Shown: positions 36,193 to 46,399, counted from the stretch's first letter. The stretch is DNA of 64,000 nt from Xanthomonas sp. CFBP 8443 (GCF_025666195.1 NZ_CP102592.1:3286001-3350000); one strand, 5' to 3'. A program made the numbers and translations. The notes: generated by a model from the letters alone, not told the origin.

Positions 36193-37208
36193 CCGGCGCC
36201 GCCGCATGGCGGTGCGCCGCCGTGCTGGCGCTGGCCGCGGCGCTGGCGCCGCTGCGGGCCGGCGCCACCACCGTGTGCACGGCAGCGGCCACCGCGCTCG
36301 ACTTCGGCAACGTCTCCAACAGCGCGGCCACCGACAGCAGCGCCCAGATCACCGTCACCTGCCAGACCGGTGCGCTCAGCATCCTGGGCACCATCTACGT
36401 GCGCCTGTGCCTGAACATCGGCGAGGGCGCGCAAGGCGGCGGCCTCGGCATCGCGTCGCGGCGCATGCTCAATCCGCTCGGCGACAGTCTCGGCTTCCAG
36501 CTGTACCGCGACAGCGCACGCAGCCTGATCTGGGGCAGCGCGCTGAACGCCTCCACGCCACTGCAGGTGGACCTGGCCTATTCGTCGCTGGCGATCGGCG
36601 GCAGCGGCAGCGCCAGCTACACCGTCTACGGGCGCGTCCCGCTGCAGAGCGGCATCGCCACCGGGCTGTACCAGAACAGCTTCAGCGGGGTGTACACCAA
36701 CCTGCAGTACCGCTACGACGAACCGCTGATCGGCACCCCGGCGAGCATGCCGGCCTCCTGCACCACCGGTGGCACCGGCGGCGCCACTTCGGCGCAGTTC
36801 CCGTTCGTGAGTTCGGCCAACGTGGCCCCGGTCTGCACCATCGCCAGCATCGCCGACCTGGATTTCGGCAGCCAATCCGGCCTGGTCGATACCGCGCTCA
36901 ACTACACCACCGCGCTGAGCATGAATTGCCGTCGGCGCACCGCCTGGCAGGTCGGCCTGGACAACGGCCAGTACGCCAGCGGCACCATCCGGCGCATGCG
37001 CAACGCCGCTGGCCAATACCTGCGCTACGAGTTGTACCGCGACGCGGCGCGCAGCCAGCGCTGGGGCGGCACCCTCAACGGCGACACCCAGACCGGCACC
37101 GGCACCGGCAGCACCCAGTCGCTGACCCTGTACGGCCAGGTGCCGGCCGCGCAGACGCCGCCCCCGGGCAGCTACAGCGACGTGGTCAAGGTGACGGTCA
37201 CCTACTGA
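36189..37208 (+). CDS. Two-domain SCPU tip subunit (CsuE-like adhesin)
   Basis: A 339-residue exported protein starting at GTG 36189 (overlapping the usher stop). Signal peptide to about residue 28 (AAVLALAAALAPLRAGA). Two SCPU domains follow: about 30-185 (ATALDFGNVSNSAATDSSAQ, CLNIGEGAQGG) and about 195-339 (IADLDFGSQSGLVDTALNYT, QVPAAQTPPPGSYSDVVKVT). A two-domain SCPU protein coded right after the usher matches the CsuE tip adhesin: the N-terminal domain would contact surfaces and the C-terminal one is the pilin domain. Only this 3' part of a much longer open frame is a gene; the part opposite the usher is out of frame noise. Confidence 0.85.
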   Translation: MTGAAAWRCAAVLALAAALAPLRAGATTVCTAAATALDFGNVSNSAATDSSAQITVTCQTGALSILGTIYVRLCLNIGEGAQGGGLGIASRRMLNPLGDSLGFQLYRDSARSLIWGSALNASTPLQVDLAYSSLAIGGSGSASYTVYGRVPLQSGIATGLYQNSFSGVYTNLQYRYDEPLIGTPASMPASCTTGGTGGATSAQFPFVSSANVAPVCTIASIADLDFGSQSGLVDTALNYTTALSMNCRRRTAWQVGLDNGQYASGTIRRMRNAAGQYLRYELYRDAARSQRWGGTLNGDTQTGTGTGSTQSLTLYGQVPAAQTPPPGSYSDVVKVTVTY

Positions 37209-37287
37209 GGACTGAACGCACGCGCGCCTTGGGTAAAGTTGCGCCGCCACGCGCCGTTATCTGTCACGCCTTCCTCGGAATACCGCC

Positions 37288-37608
37288 ATGATCGCCAGGC
37301 CATTCATGCAATCGCTGCTGCTCGCGAGCGTCTGTGCCGTCTGCGCGGATGCGGCAGCGCAGAACATCGCTGCCAACGAAAGCGCGGCGTTCCGGGTCGG
37401 CATCCGCCTGCAGCGCAGCTGCGAGATCAGCACCGCCGGGCGCAACCAGCCCGGCGCCCCGCAGGTGAACTGCACCCGCCCGTTGCCCTACCAGGTCAGC
37501 ATCGACGGCGCCGCCGCGCCCAGCGCGGCCGGTGCGCTGGCGTTGAGCCTGAGCGTGGCGGACGGGCTGCGGCCACAGGATGCGCGCTACACCACGGTCG
37601 CGTTCTGA
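37288..37608 (+). CDS. Short SCPU-like exported pilus subunit
   Basis: A 106-residue exported protein with signal peptide (MQSLLLASVCAVCADAAAQ). The mature part is a shortened SCPU domain: LQRSCEISTAGRNQPGAPQVNCTRPLPYQVSIDG keeps the two Cys, in pieces shared with the larger pilins, and ends ARYTTVAF. It is shorter than usual SCPU domains (about 130). It could be a minor pilin or fibre-ending subunit. Its stop overlaps the start region of the next chaperone. Confidence 0.7.
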   Translation: MIARPFMQSLLLASVCAVCADAAAQNIAANESAAFRVGIRLQRSCEISTAGRNQPGAPQVNCTRPLPYQVSIDGAAAPSAAGALALSLSVADGLRPQDARYTTVAF

Positions 37609-37609
37609 G

Positions 37610-38326
37610 GTGGGCAGGCGCCGTCGCGCTTGGATCGCCGGCCTGCTGCTGGCGCTGCTGCCGAGCCTGGCTGCGGCGGCCGGCGTGCGCATCAGCCCGG
37701 CCATCGTGCGCGTCGCACCCGGCGCGCAGACCGCCGAGATCTGGCTGAACAACACCCAGGACCTACCCTGGCGGGCGCAGGCCCAGCTGTACCGCTGGCA
37801 CCAGGCCGAGGGCATCGAGCAACTGCAGCCGACCGACGACGTCCAGCTCAGCCCGCACGTGATCGACATCCCCGCCCAGGGCCGGCAATTGCTGCGGGTC
37901 GTGCGCACCGGGCCGGCGGCGACCGATCGCGAGATCGCCTACCGCCTGGTGCTGGAGGAGCGCGCCCCCGCTGATACGCCCAGCGGCGCCGAACCGCGGC
38001 TGCTGCTGCGCTACTCCACGCCGGTGTTCCTGTCCGCGTCCGGCGCCGCGCCGGCCGCCGCGCTAAGCGCCAGCCTGATCGCCGGCGCCTACGGCCACCA
38101 ACTGCAGGTGCGCAATCGCGGCACCGCGCATGCGCGGCTGAGCGACCTGAGCTTCATCGGCGCCGACGGCAGTCAGCTGACCCTGTTCCAGAACCTGGCC
38201 GGCTACGTGCTCGCCGGGGAACAGAAGCGCTGGCCGCTGCCGGCCGCGGTCGGGACCGCACGCGGCGGCCATTTCGCCGCACGGCTCGACAGCGACGCCG
38301 AATTGCGCGCGCTGCCGGCCGAATGA
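37610..38326 (+). CDS. Periplasmic pilus chaperone, second copy
   Basis: A 238-residue PapD-like chaperone from GTG 37610, 1 bp after the small subunit stop; an in-frame ATG at 37580 is possible. Signal peptide ([18 protein letters not shown]), N-terminal domain ([21 protein letters not shown]) and [16 protein letters not shown] hinge. It resembles the first chaperone in layout ([15 protein letters not shown] against AGYVLPGQRKRWPLP), so the two are likely an old duplication, perhaps specialised for different subunits. Last gene of the pilus cluster. Confidence 0.88.
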   Translation: MGRRRRAWIAGLLLALLPSLAAAAGVRISPAIVRVAPGAQTAEIWLNNTQDLPWRAQAQLYRWHQAEGIEQLQPTDDVQLSPHVIDIPAQGRQLLRVVRTGPAATDREIAYRLVLEERAPADTPSGAEPRLLLRYSTPVFLSASGAAPAAALSASLIAGAYGHQLQVRNRGTAHARLSDLSFIGADGSQLTLFQNLAGYVLAGEQKRWPLPAAVGTARGGHFAARLDSDAELRALPAE

Positions 38327-38342
38327 CCCGGCGCACCTGGAT

Positions 38343-38371
38343 TTGCGCCGCCGGCCGCGGCCGGCTATAGT
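38343..38371 (+). promoter_or_regulatory. rpsB promoter
   Basis: TTGCGC (38343-38348), 17 bp, TATAGT (38366-38371), preceded by GGC. It lies just after the pilus cluster and would give an rpsB 5' leader of about 230 nt. Confidence 0.75.
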
Positions 38372-38378
38372 TCCGCTG

Positions 38379-38609
38379 CTTCGTTGCGCCCGCCCGGGCC
38401 GACGGACCGTCCACGCCGGACGCACCGGCGAATACACACCTGCTGCCATCGCCCGTGCCGGGGTGCTCCGCAAGGAGTTCGGTCACGTAAGGCTGCAGGG
38501 AGGCCCAACCCCGGAACCGTCGTGCAAGCCCGCCAGGGCCTGCATGTCCATGCGCGGACTCACCTACCATCGCCCGCGCGCGGCCGGTTCCCCATCAGGA
38601 GTCACTGCA
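38379..38609 (+). other. Long 5' leader of rpsB
   Basis: About 230 nt between the predicted rpsB start site and the ATG. In gammaproteobacteria the rpsB leader is a known autoregulatory target of S2. Several GC-rich segments could fold, but I could not confirm the known rpsB leader structure by eye. Confidence 0.4.
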
Positions 38610-39410
38610 ATGCCCCAAGTCACCATGCGTCAGATGCTGGAAGCCGGCGTCCACTTCGGCCACCAGACCCGCTATTGGAACCCGAAGATGGCGCCGTACA
38701 TCTTCGGCGCGCGCGGCAAGATCCACATCATCAACCTTGAGAAGACGGTTCCGCTGTTCAACGACGCGATGAACTTCATCTCCAGCGTCGCGCAGAAGCG
38801 CGGCACCATCCTGTTCCTGGGCACCAAGCGCAGCGCCCGCGACTCGGTGAAGGAAGAAGCCGAGCGTTGCGGCCAGCCGTTCATGACCCAGCGCTGGCTG
38901 GGCGGCACGCTGACCAACTTCCGCACCGTCAAGCAGTCGGTGGCGCGCCTGAAGGAGCTGGAAGCGGCCGAAACCGACGGCACCTTCGACAAGCTGGTCA
39001 AGCACGAAGTGCTGACCCTGCGCCGGGAACGCGAAAAGCTGCTGGCCTCGCTGGGCGGCATCAAGGAAATGAACCGCCTGCCGGACGCGCTGTTCGTCAT
39101 CGACATCGGCCATGAAGACATCGCCATCAAGGAAGCCAAGAAGCTCGGCATCCCGGTGATCGCGGTGGTCGACACCAACTACAACCCGGAACTGGTCGAC
39201 TACGCCATCCCGGGCAACGACGACGCCATCCGTGCCGTGCAGCTGTACGCGCGCGCCGCCGCCGACGCCGTGCTGGAAGGCAAGGCCGCCGCGCCGAACG
39301 CCGCCAGCGTGCGCGAGGAAGAGTTCAGCAGCGAAGCCGGCGACGACAAGGGCCGCGGCCCGCGCAAGAACGGCAAGAAGGCCGAAGAAGCCGCTCCCGC
39401 CGCCGAGTAA
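38610..39410 (+). CDS. rpsB: 30S ribosomal protein S2
   Basis: S2, needed for binding S1 to the 30S subunit. It has 266 residues (E. coli 241). The start [20 protein letters not shown] and internal [33 protein letters not shown] and [20 protein letters not shown] are standard. The C-terminal tail (about 235-266) is charged and low-complexity ([20 protein letters not shown]). AGGAG lies 10 nt before the ATG at 38610. It is followed by tsf, as in most bacteria. Confidence 0.98.
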   Translation: MPQVTMRQMLEAGVHFGHQTRYWNPKMAPYIFGARGKIHIINLEKTVPLFNDAMNFISSVAQKRGTILFLGTKRSARDSVKEEAERCGQPFMTQRWLGGTLTNFRTVKQSVARLKELEAAETDGTFDKLVKHEVLTLRREREKLLASLGGIKEMNRLPDALFVIDIGHEDIAIKEAKKLGIPVIAVVDTNYNPELVDYAIPGNDDAIRAVQLYARAAADAVLEGKAAAPNAASVREEEFSSEAGDDKGRGPRKNGKKAEEAAPAAE

Positions 39411-39558
39411 TCGGCGCGCCATGCGATTGCGCGACCATGCGCAGTCGCCACCCGGCGCGCGCTGCGCGCCCGGGTCCGCGGGCGCCGCAAGCGCCCGTTT
39501 CCCAGAATTCCCGGCCGGCGGCACGCCGGCCCTTTCCCACCTTTTGTGAGGTCACCCC

Positions 39559-40437
39559 GTGGAAATCACTGCTTCCCTGGTCAAGGAACTGCGCGAGCGC
39601 ACCGGCGCCGGCATGATGGAATGCAAGAAGGCGCTCACCGAGAACGCCGGCCATATCGACAACGCCGCCGAGTGGCTGCGCAAGTCGGGCCTGGCCAAGG
39701 CCGACAAGAAGGCCGACCGCGTCGCCGCCGAAGGCCGCATCGCGATGGCCCAGGACGGCGGCAAGGCCGTGCTGGTCGAGATCAACTCCGAGACCGACTT
39801 CGTCGCCAAGGACAACAACTTCCTGGCCTTCACCGAAGCCGTGGCCCAGGCCGCGCTGAGCTCCGGCGCCGCCGACGCCGAGGCGCTGAAGAGCGCCAAG
39901 CTGCCCGGCGGCGAGACCGTCGAGGAAGCCCGCGCCGCGGTCATCGCCAAAGTCGGCGAGAACGTGCAGGTGCGCCGCCTGGTGCGCATCGACAGCGCCA
40001 ACAACGTCGCCGCCTACGTGCACGGCGGCCGCATCGGCGTGCTGGTCGAGGTCAAGGGCGGCGACGCCGAACTGGCCCGCGGCATCGCCATGCACGTCGC
40101 CGCGATGAACCCGCCGCACGTGAAGGCGTCCGACGTCCCGGCCGACTTCGTCGCCAAGGAAAAGGAAATCGAGCTGGCCAAGATGTCGGAAAAGGACAAG
40201 GCCAAGCCGGCCGACATCCTGGAGAAGATCATCAGCGGCAAGATCGCCAAGATCGTCAACGAGGTCACCCTGTACGGCCAGCCGTACGTGCTGAACACCG
40301 ACCAGAGCGTGGAGCAGGCGGTCAAGGCCGCCGGCGCCGACGTGATCGGTTTCCAGCGCCTGGCCGTGGGCGAAGGCATCGAGAAGGTGGTGGAAGACTA
40401 TGCCGCCGAAGTGATGAAGCAGGCCGGCCTGGCCTGA
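39559..40437 (+). CDS. tsf: Elongation factor Ts
   Basis: EF-Ts, the guanine nucleotide exchange factor for EF-Tu. It has 292 residues with the N-terminal UBA-like domain ([21 protein letters not shown]), the TDFVAKDN core motif and the dimerisation/coiled-coil region. Translation starts at GTG 39559 with TGAGGT upstream. It lies 148 bp after rpsB, a gap with no gene, and is followed by a strong terminator. Confidence 0.98.
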   Translation: MEITASLVKELRERTGAGMMECKKALTENAGHIDNAAEWLRKSGLAKADKKADRVAAEGRIAMAQDGGKAVLVEINSETDFVAKDNNFLAFTEAVAQAALSSGAADAEALKSAKLPGGETVEEARAAVIAKVGENVQVRRLVRIDSANNVAAYVHGGRIGVLVEVKGGDAELARGIAMHVAAMNPPHVKASDVPADFVAKEKEIELAKMSEKDKAKPADILEKIISGKIAKIVNEVTLYGQPYVLNTDQSVEQAVKAAGADVIGFQRLAVGEGIEKVVEDYAAEVMKQAGLA

Positions 40438-40454
40438 GTCCGCCGTCCCGGGAC

Positions 40455-40489
40455 AAAAAAAAGCCGCGCTTGGTCGCGGCTTTTTTTTT
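40455..40489 (+). terminator. Terminator of rpsB-tsf
   Basis: AGCCGCG (40462-40468), loop CTTGGT, CGCGGCT (40475-40481), flanked by an A run and nine T: a strong intrinsic terminator, bidirectional in form. Confidence 0.92.
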
Positions 40490-40553
40490 GCCGGTGGTAC
40501 GCTCTGCGTGCCGGGGCATATCGCTGCCCCGATCACACTTTACGCGGAACCGC

Positions 40554-42059
40554 ATGCGCCCTGAACTCGAAGCCATCCTGGCTCACTCCCGCAACCTGCC
40601 CTCGCCGCCCGGGATTGCGCTGCGCATCATCGACCTGGCCCAGGATCCGGAGGTCGATCTCGCCACCACCGCCGAAACCATCGCGATGGACATGGCGCTG
40701 AGCGCGCGCATGCTGCGCATCGCCAACTCGCCGCTGTACGCCAGCCGGCGCCGCATCGACAACCTCGGCCAGGCGCTGACCATGCTCGGGCTCAATGCCG
40801 CGCTGAGCCTGGCGCTGGGCTTCTCGATGGTGCAGAGCCTGCGCGACGGCAGCGCATCCAACGACCTGCAGGAACGGATCTGGAAGCGCAGCGTGCTGTC
40901 GGCACTGGCCAGCCGCCTGCTCGGCCAGGCCATGGGCCTGCGCAAGCAGGAGGAGCTGATGCTGGCCGGACTGCTGCAGGACATGGGTGCGCTGGCCCTG
41001 CTGCACGTCTGCCACAACGAATACGCGCCGCTGCTGCGCGAGGCCGGCAACGGCGACAGCGAGGCCCTGGCCGCGTTGGAACGCGAGCAGTTGGGCTGCG
41101 ACCACGCCGAGGTCGGCGCCTGGCTGGCGCGCAAGTGGAAGCTGCCCGACTACCTGCAGCGCAGCATCGGCCTCGGCACCGGCACCGAGCCGGCGCCGGA
41201 CACGTTCAGCCGCTGCGTGCTGCTGTCCGGCAGCATCGCCGACATCTGGCTGGCCGCCGACACCGACGCCGCGCGCAGCCTGGCGATGGAGCGGGTCTAT
41301 CGCGACCTGCAGCTGGACAGCCGGCGCTTCGACGAGGTGATCGCCGGCATGGCCGCGGCGCTGCCGGAAATCGGCCCGATCTTCGATGTGCGCATCGTGC
41401 AGCCGGAGCGGATCGACGCGATCATCAGCCATGCCCGCGAACTGATGGTGTTGCGCAACCTGCGCGAGATCCAGGAAGCCACCCAGGCACGGCACCAGGC
41501 CGACGAATCGGAACACCGCGCGCGGCGCCTGGCCGAACAGGCCAGTCGCGACGCGCTGACCGGGGTCTACAACCGGCACCAGTTGGAGGTCCTGCTGGCC
41601 CAGCAGTTCGATCTGGCCTCGCGCCACGACTGGCCGCTGTCGGTCGCCTTCATCGACCTGGACGACTTCAAGAAGATCAACGACGCCCACGGCCACCTGA
41701 TCGGCGACCAGGTGCTGCGCGCGTTCGCGCAGGCCCTGCAGCCGCTGCTGCGCAGCAGCGACACCGTGGCCCGCTTCGGCGGCGAGGAATTCCTGGTGCT
41801 GTTGCCCAACACCAGCGAAGAAGCCGCATTGAACGTGATCCGGCGCATCCTCATCGAGATCGTGCAGCGGCCGATGGCCGAGGTGAAGAGCGGGCCGCTG
41901 CACATCAGCTTCTCCGCCGGCATCGCCACCCAGGGCGGGCGCGAGCGCTTCGGCACCGCGCAGGACCTGCTGCAGGCCGCCGACGACATGCTGTATAGCT
42001 CCAAGCACGGCGGCCGCAACCGCGTCACTGCGCGCTCGTTCCGCGACACCCTGGCCTGA
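40554..42059 (+). CDS. HDOD-GGDEF signalling protein (diguanylate cyclase)
   Basis: A 501-residue cytoplasmic protein. Residues about 10-210 form an HDOD domain (LPSPPGIALRIIDLAQDP, MLRIANSPLYASRRRIDNL, LGLNAALSLALGFSMV), a fold that acts as a signalling platform. A short coiled linker (about 300-335, REIQEATQARHQADESEHRA) leads to a GGDEF domain (about 340-495) with DALTGVYNRHQLEVLL and an intact GGEEF at 409-413, so cyclic di-GMP synthesis is expected. It sits alone between the tsf terminator and pyrH, an unusual place in this conserved block. Confidence 0.9.
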   Translation: MRPELEAILAHSRNLPSPPGIALRIIDLAQDPEVDLATTAETIAMDMALSARMLRIANSPLYASRRRIDNLGQALTMLGLNAALSLALGFSMVQSLRDGSASNDLQERIWKRSVLSALASRLLGQAMGLRKQEELMLAGLLQDMGALALLHVCHNEYAPLLREAGNGDSEALAALEREQLGCDHAEVGAWLARKWKLPDYLQRSIGLGTGTEPAPDTFSRCVLLSGSIADIWLAADTDAARSLAMERVYRDLQLDSRRFDEVIAGMAAALPEIGPIFDVRIVQPERIDAIISHARELMVLRNLREIQEATQARHQADESEHRARRLAEQASRDALTGVYNRHQLEVLLAQQFDLASRHDWPLSVAFIDLDDFKKINDAHGHLIGDQVLRAFAQALQPLLRSSDTVARFGGEEFLVLLPNTSEEAALNVIRRILIEIVQRPMAEVKSGPLHISFSAGIATQGGRERFGTAQDLLQAADDMLYSSKHGGRNRVTARSFRDTLA

Positions 42060-42094
42060 AACCCGCGCCCGCGGCAGATTCCGCGGCGCGCTTC

Positions 42095-42103
42095 GGCTAG
42101 AAT
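42095..42103 (+). promoter_or_regulatory. Extended -10 box before pyrH
   Basis: GGCTAGAAT, 35 bp before the pyrH ATG. The -35 is poor (CAGATT at 17 bp). Same pattern as before rpsB, frr and accA. Confidence 0.5.
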
Positions 42104-42137
42104 CACGTGGTTTGCCCGTCCCCCCAACGAGGTCACC

Positions 42138-42860
42138 ATGTCCCAGCTCGCCTATCGCCGCATCCTGTTGAAACTTTCCGGCGAAGCGCTGATGGGGGAC
42201 GGGGATTACGGCATCGACCCCAAGGTCATCAACCGCCTCGCGCATGAAGTGATCGAGGCGCAGCAGGCCGGCGCCGAAGTGGCCCTGGTGATCGGCGGCG
42301 GCAACATCTTCCGCGGCGCCGGCCTGGCCGCCGGCGGCATGGACCGGGTCACCGGCGACCACATGGGCATGCTGGCCACCGTCATCAACGCGCTGGCGAT
42401 GCAGGACGCGCTGGAAAAGCTCGGTGCCAAGGTGCGGGTGATGAGCGCGATCAAGATCAACGACGTGTGCGAGGACTTCATTCGCCGCCGCGCGATCCGC
42501 CACCTGGAGAAGGGGCGCATCGCGATCTTCGCCGCCGGCACCGGCAATCCGTTCTTCACCACCGACTCCGGCGCGGCGCTGCGCGCCATCGAGATCGGCG
42601 CCGACCTGCTGCTGAAGGCGACCAAGGTCGACGGTGTGTACGACAAGGACCCGAAGAAGCACGCCGACGCGGTGCGCTTCGACAGCCTGACCTACGACGA
42701 AGTGATCGCCCGCAACCTGGAGGTGATGGACACCGCCGCGTTCGCCCTGGCCCGCGACAGCGACTTGCCGCTGCGCATCTTCAACATGGGCCAGCCCGGC
42801 GAACTGCTGAAGATCCTGCACGGCGCGGAGATCGGGACATTGGTGAAGGGGCGCAGCTGA
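42138..42860 (+). CDS. pyrH: UMP kinase
   Basis: PyrH phosphorylates UMP to UDP in pyrimidine nucleotide synthesis. It has 240 residues of the amino-acid-kinase fold: [19 protein letters not shown] at the N terminus, [10 protein letters not shown], the UMP site [16 protein letters not shown] and [14 protein letters not shown]. The ATG at 42138 follows a normal GAGG. Downstream, before frr, lies a degenerate heptamer element. Confidence 0.98.
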   Translation: MSQLAYRRILLKLSGEALMGDGDYGIDPKVINRLAHEVIEAQQAGAEVALVIGGGNIFRGAGLAAGGMDRVTGDHMGMLATVINALAMQDALEKLGAKVRVMSAIKINDVCEDFIRRRAIRHLEKGRIAIFAAGTGNPFFTTDSGAALRAIEIGADLLLKATKVDGVYDKDPKKHADAVRFDSLTYDEVIARNLEVMDTAAFALARDSDLPLRIFNMGQPGELLKILHGAEIGTLVKGRS

Positions 42861-42868
42861 TAACGGCC

Positions 42869-42995
42869 GGGACTGGGGATTAGAGATTCGCAAACGCGAC
42901 AGCCGCTAGCATGAGCCGTTGCGAGGCGCGCGCGGCAGACAACCTGCTGCAGTGCGCAACGCTTTTGCGATTCCCCAATCCCCAATCCCCAATCC
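42869..42995. repeat. Heptamer inverted-repeat element 2 (pyrH-frr), GGGATTG variant
   Basis: Left arm GGGACTGGGGATTAGAGATT (from 42869) is degenerate. Right arm has three tandem CCCCAAT units ending CCC (42972-42995). Here the heptamer is the ATTG/CAAT form on both sides, so the arms still complement each other. Spacer about 75 bp starts TTCGCAAACGCGACAGC, like the spacers of other copies. Confidence 0.75.
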
Positions 42996-43013
42996 CGGCA
43001 CCTCGCTGTTCCC

Positions 43014-43022
43014 GGCTATAAT
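43014..43022 (+). promoter_or_regulatory. Extended -10 box before frr
   Basis: GGCTATAAT, a consensus -10 hexamer, 32 bp before the frr ATG and just after heptamer element 2. No good -35. Confidence 0.55.
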
Positions 43023-43054
43023 CGTCCGATTCAGATTCAGCACGGACACCGGCG

Positions 43055-43612
43055 ATGCTCAACGAAATCAAGCAAGACGCACAGACCCGCATGGCCAAGA
43101 GCATCGATGCGCTGCGCCATACGCTCATCAAGGTGCGTACCGGCCGCGCGTCGACCGCCCTGGTCGAGCACCTGAAGGTCAACTACTACGGGTCGGAAAT
43201 GCCGCTGAGCCAGGTCGCCAGCGTCGCCGTGGCCGATGCCCGTTCGCTGACCATCAGCCCGTGGGAAAAGCAGATGGTCAGCGCGGTGGAGAAGGCGATC
43301 CTGGCCTCGGACCTGGGCCTGACCCCGAACACCGCCGGCACCACCATCCGCCTCAACCTGCCGGCGCTGACCGAAGAGCGCCGCCGCGAGCTGTCCAAGG
43401 TCGTGCACAGCGAAGGCGAGGACAGCAAGGTCGCGATCCGCAACATCCGCCGCGACGCCAACCAGCAGATCAAGGATCTGCTGAAGGACAAGAAGGTCAC
43501 CGAGGATGAGGCGCGTGCTGCCGAGGACGACATCCAGAAGCTGACCGACAAGGCGATCAAGGACGTCGACGACGTGGTCAAGGGCAAGGAACAGGAACTG
43601 ATGGCGGTCTGA
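43055..43612 (+). CDS. frr: Ribosome recycling factor
   Basis: RRF, which with EF-G splits post-termination ribosomes. It has 185 residues, the family norm. Signatures: KSIDALRHTLIKVRTGRAST, LNLPALTEERRRELSKVVH and the C-terminal helix DKAIKDVDDVVKGKEQELM. ATG 43055. uppS follows after 17 bp. Confidence 0.98.
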   Translation: MLNEIKQDAQTRMAKSIDALRHTLIKVRTGRASTALVEHLKVNYYGSEMPLSQVASVAVADARSLTISPWEKQMVSAVEKAILASDLGLTPNTAGTTIRLNLPALTEERRRELSKVVHSEGEDSKVAIRNIRRDANQQIKDLLKDKKVTEDEARAAEDDIQKLTDKAIKDVDDVVKGKEQELMAV

Positions 43613-43629
43613 GCCTGCGCCTCGCGGCC

Positions 43630-44388
43630 ATGCCTTCCGACCCCCACGCTATGTCCCTGCCCCGCCACATCGCCATCATCATGGATGGCAACGGCCGCTG
43701 GGCGCAGCGCCGCCGGCGGCCGCGCGTGATCGGCCACCGCGCCGGCGCGCGCGCGGTCAACCGCACCATCGACTTCTGCCTGGAGCGCGGCATCCCCGCG
43801 CTGACCCTGTTCGCGTTCTCCAGCGAGAACTGGGGCCGTCCGCAGGAAGAAGTCGACGCGCTGATGAAGCTGTTCCTGCATGCACTGGACCGCGAGGTCG
43901 AGGAACTGCAGCGGCGCGGCGTGCGCGTGCGCTTCATCGGCGACCGCTCGCGCTTCGCCCCGTCGCTGCGCGAGCGCATGGCCCAGGCCGAAGCCCGCAC
44001 CGGCGACAACCAGGCCCTGCACCTGTCGATCGCGGCCAGCTACGGCGGCCGCCAGGACATCGCCCAGGCCGCGCGCGCACTGGCCGAGGACGTGGCGGCC
44101 GGGCGCCTGCGTCCCGAGCAGATCGACGAGGACCTGCTGTCGGCGCGCATGGCGCTGTCCGACCTGCCGCCACCGGACCTGTTCATCCGCACCGGCGGCG
44201 ACGTGCGCATCAGCAATTTCCTGCTGTGGCAGCTGGCCTACACCGAACTGTGGTTCACCGAGACCCTGTGGCCCGAGTTCGGCGCCGAGGTGCTGCAACA
44301 AGCCCTGGACGACTACGCCAGCCGCGAGCGGCGTTTCGGCCTGACCAGCGCGCAAGTCGCCCCGGCGACGGAGAACACACCCGCATGA
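43630..44388 (+). CDS. uppS: Undecaprenyl diphosphate synthase
   Basis: UppS (cis-prenyltransferase) adds isoprene units to farnesyl diphosphate to make the C55 carrier lipid for peptidoglycan and LPS. It has 252 residues. [16 protein letters not shown] holds catalytic Asp19, and [25 protein letters not shown] is the conserved C-terminal motif. Start 43630 is taken; an in-frame ATG at 43651 directly before LPRHIA is an equal alternative. Overlaps cdsA by ATGA. Confidence 0.96.
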   Translation: MPSDPHAMSLPRHIAIIMDGNGRWAQRRRRPRVIGHRAGARAVNRTIDFCLERGIPALTLFAFSSENWGRPQEEVDALMKLFLHALDREVEELQRRGVRVRFIGDRSRFAPSLRERMAQAEARTGDNQALHLSIAASYGGRQDIAQAARALAEDVAAGRLRPEQIDEDLLSARMALSDLPPPDLFIRTGGDVRISNFLLWQLAYTELWFTETLWPEFGAEVLQQALDDYASRERRFGLTSAQVAPATENTPA

Positions 44389-45209
44389 CCCGTACCCGCG
44401 TCATCGCCGCGCTGATCATGGCCCCGCTGGCCATTTGCGCCATCCTGCTGCTGCCGACGCAATGGCTGGCGGCGCTGGCCGCACTGATCTTCCTGGTCGG
44501 CCTATGGGAATGGCTGAAGCTGGCCGAGGTCGACGACACCCTGCCGCGCACCATCCTGCTGGTGCTGAACCTGCTGCTGATGGTGCTGCTGGTGTGGGCC
44601 TCGGCCGGCTCGCTGGTGCTGTTCCAGCTGACCACCCTGGTCGGCGTCGGCTGGTGGTGCGTGGCGCTGCTGTGGCTGCGCTTCTTCCAGTTCGGCTCCG
44701 ACCACGCTACCTACGCGCGGGTGTTCAAGCTGGCCGCCGGCACCCTGGCGATCGTGCCGGCCTGGTCGGCGCTGGGCCTGATCCACGCCAGCGAGCCGAA
44801 CGGGCACCGCTGGCTGCTGACCGCGCTGGTCACGGTCTGGGCGGCCGATTCCGGCGCCTATTTCGCCGGGCGCCAGTTCGGCAAGCACAAGCTGGCGCCG
44901 CGGATCAGCCCCAACAAGACCGTCGAGGGCCTGGTCGGCGGGCTGCTGGCCGGCCTGGTCTGCGCCGCCGGCTTCGGTTGGCTGGCCGGGGTCACCCTGC
45001 CGCAACTGCCCGGCCTGTTGATCGTGGCCGCGGTCAGCGTGCTGGCCTCGGTGGTCGGCGACCTGTTCGAAAGCCTGCTCAAGCGCCACGTCGGCGCCAA
45101 GGACTCGGGCAACGTGATCCCCGGCCACGGCGGCGTGCTCGACCGCGTCGACGGCGTGCTGGCGGCGCTGCCGATCTTCGCGTTGGGCAAGGACATCTTC
45201 GGGTTCTGA
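44385..45209 (+). CDS. cdsA: Phosphatidate cytidylyltransferase
   Basis: CdsA makes CDP-diacylglycerol, the precursor of all bacterial phospholipids. It is a 274-residue membrane protein with about eight membrane segments. The C-terminal signature [25 protein letters not shown] (about 241-265) is complete, with the metal-binding Asp residues. ATG 44385 overlaps the uppS stop. dxr starts 2 bp after it. Confidence 0.97.
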   Translation: MTRTRVIAALIMAPLAICAILLLPTQWLAALAALIFLVGLWEWLKLAEVDDTLPRTILLVLNLLLMVLLVWASAGSLVLFQLTTLVGVGWWCVALLWLRFFQFGSDHATYARVFKLAAGTLAIVPAWSALGLIHASEPNGHRWLLTALVTVWAADSGAYFAGRQFGKHKLAPRISPNKTVEGLVGGLLAGLVCAAGFGWLAGVTLPQLPGLLIVAAVSVLASVVGDLFESLLKRHVGAKDSGNVIPGHGGVLDRVDGVLAALPIFALGKDIFGF

Positions 45210-45211
45210 AT

Positions 45212-46399
45212 ATGTCCGACGCTGTCCGCCATATCGCCGTGCTCGGCGCCACCGGTTCGATCGGCGCCTCCGCGCTGGACGTGATCGCGCGCCACCCGCA
45301 GCGGCTGCGCGCCAGCGTGCTGGCCGCCGGCGGCAACGTCGCTGCATTGCTGGCGCTGTGCGCCACGCACCGGCCGGCGCACGCGGTGATCGCCGACCCG
45401 GCGCTGTACCCGGCGCTGCGCGACGGCCTGCGCGATGCCGGGTTGCGCACCGAAGCGCATGCCGGCGCCGCCGCGCTGGAGCAGCTGGTGGCCAGCGACG
45501 CCTGCGACAGCGTGGTCGCCGCCATCGTCGGCGCCGCCGGCCTGGCCTCGACCCTGGCCGCGGCCCGCGCCGGTAAGCGCCTGCTGCTGGCCAACAAGGA
45601 ATCGCTGGTGCTGGCCGGCGAGCTGGTCACCGCCGCGGCCGCCGCGGCCGGCGCCGAGATCATCCCGATCGACAGCGAGCACAGCGCGATCTTCCAGTGC
45701 CTGCGCTCGCGCCAGGCCGGCGCCGAGGTGCGGCGGGTGCTGCTGACCGCCTCCGGCGGCCCGTTCCGCGGCTGGGACCGCGCGCGCCTGCAGTCGGTGA
45801 CCCCGGCGCAGGCGGTGGCGCACCCGAAGTGGTCGATGGGCCCGAAGATCTCGGTCGACTCGGCCACCTTGATGAACAAGGGCCTGGAAGTGATCGAGGC
45901 GCACCACCTGTTCGCGCTGCCGCCTTCGCGCATCGAGGTGCTGGTGCACCCGCAGAGCCTGGTGCACTCGCTGGTGGAGTTCATCGACGGTTCCACCTTG
46001 GCGCAGATGGGTTTGCCGGACATGCGCACCACCCTGGCGGTGGGCCTGGGCTGGCCGCAACGGATCGAGTCCGGAGTCGCCGGGCTGGACCTGCTGGCCC
46101 ACGGCCGCCTGGATTTCGAGCCGGCGGACCTGGACGCGTTCCCGTGCCTGGGCCTGGCCTGGCGCGCGATGCAGGCCGGCGGCAGCGCCCCGGCGATCCT
46201 GAACGCGGCCAACGAAGTGGCCGTTTCAGCCTTTCTTCAGGGCCGTATCGGTTTCCTAGCGATTCCTGCGCTGGTCGAGAACGCCCTGACCGTGCTGCCT
46301 GCAGGCGCGGCCGACTCCCTGGACGCGCTGCTCGCGGCGGACGCGCAATCGCGCAAGATCACCGAACTCGCCATTGCCCGCCAGCCTGCCCATGTCTGA
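45212..46399 (+). CDS. dxr: 1-deoxy-D-xylulose 5-phosphate reductoisomerase
   Basis: Dxr, the second enzyme of the MEP isoprenoid pathway, the target of fosmidomycin. It has 395 residues. NADPH-binding GATGSIG at 12-18; metal-binding [13 protein letters not shown] and substrate [10 protein letters not shown]; and the [21 protein letters not shown] stretch. In E. coli dxr precedes uppS; here the order is uppS-cdsA-dxr, as in Pseudomonas. It feeds UppS with isoprene units. Confidence 0.97.
   Translation: MSDAVRHIAVLGATGSIGASALDVIARHPQRLRASVLAAGGNVAALLALCATHRPAHAVIADPALYPALRDGLRDAGLRTEAHAGAAALEQLVASDACDSVVAAIVGAAGLASTLAAARAGKRLLLANKESLVLAGELVTAAAAAAGAEIIPIDSEHSAIFQCLRSRQAGAEVRRVLLTASGGPFRGWDRARLQSVTPAQAVAHPKWSMGPKISVDSATLMNKGLEVIEAHHLFALPPSRIEVLVHPQSLVHSLVEFIDGSTLAQMGLPDMRTTLAVGLGWPQRIESGVAGLDLLAHGRLDFEPADLDAFPCLGLAWRAMQAGGSAPAILNAANEVAVSAFLQGRIGFLAIPALVENALTVLPAGAADSLDALLAADAQSRKITELAIARQPAHV

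Noticed and set aside
33894..37208. An 1104-codon plus-strand protein covering the usher
   Set aside because: The usher frame is the true one up to 36192; only the part from GTG 36189 codes for the SCPU tip subunit.
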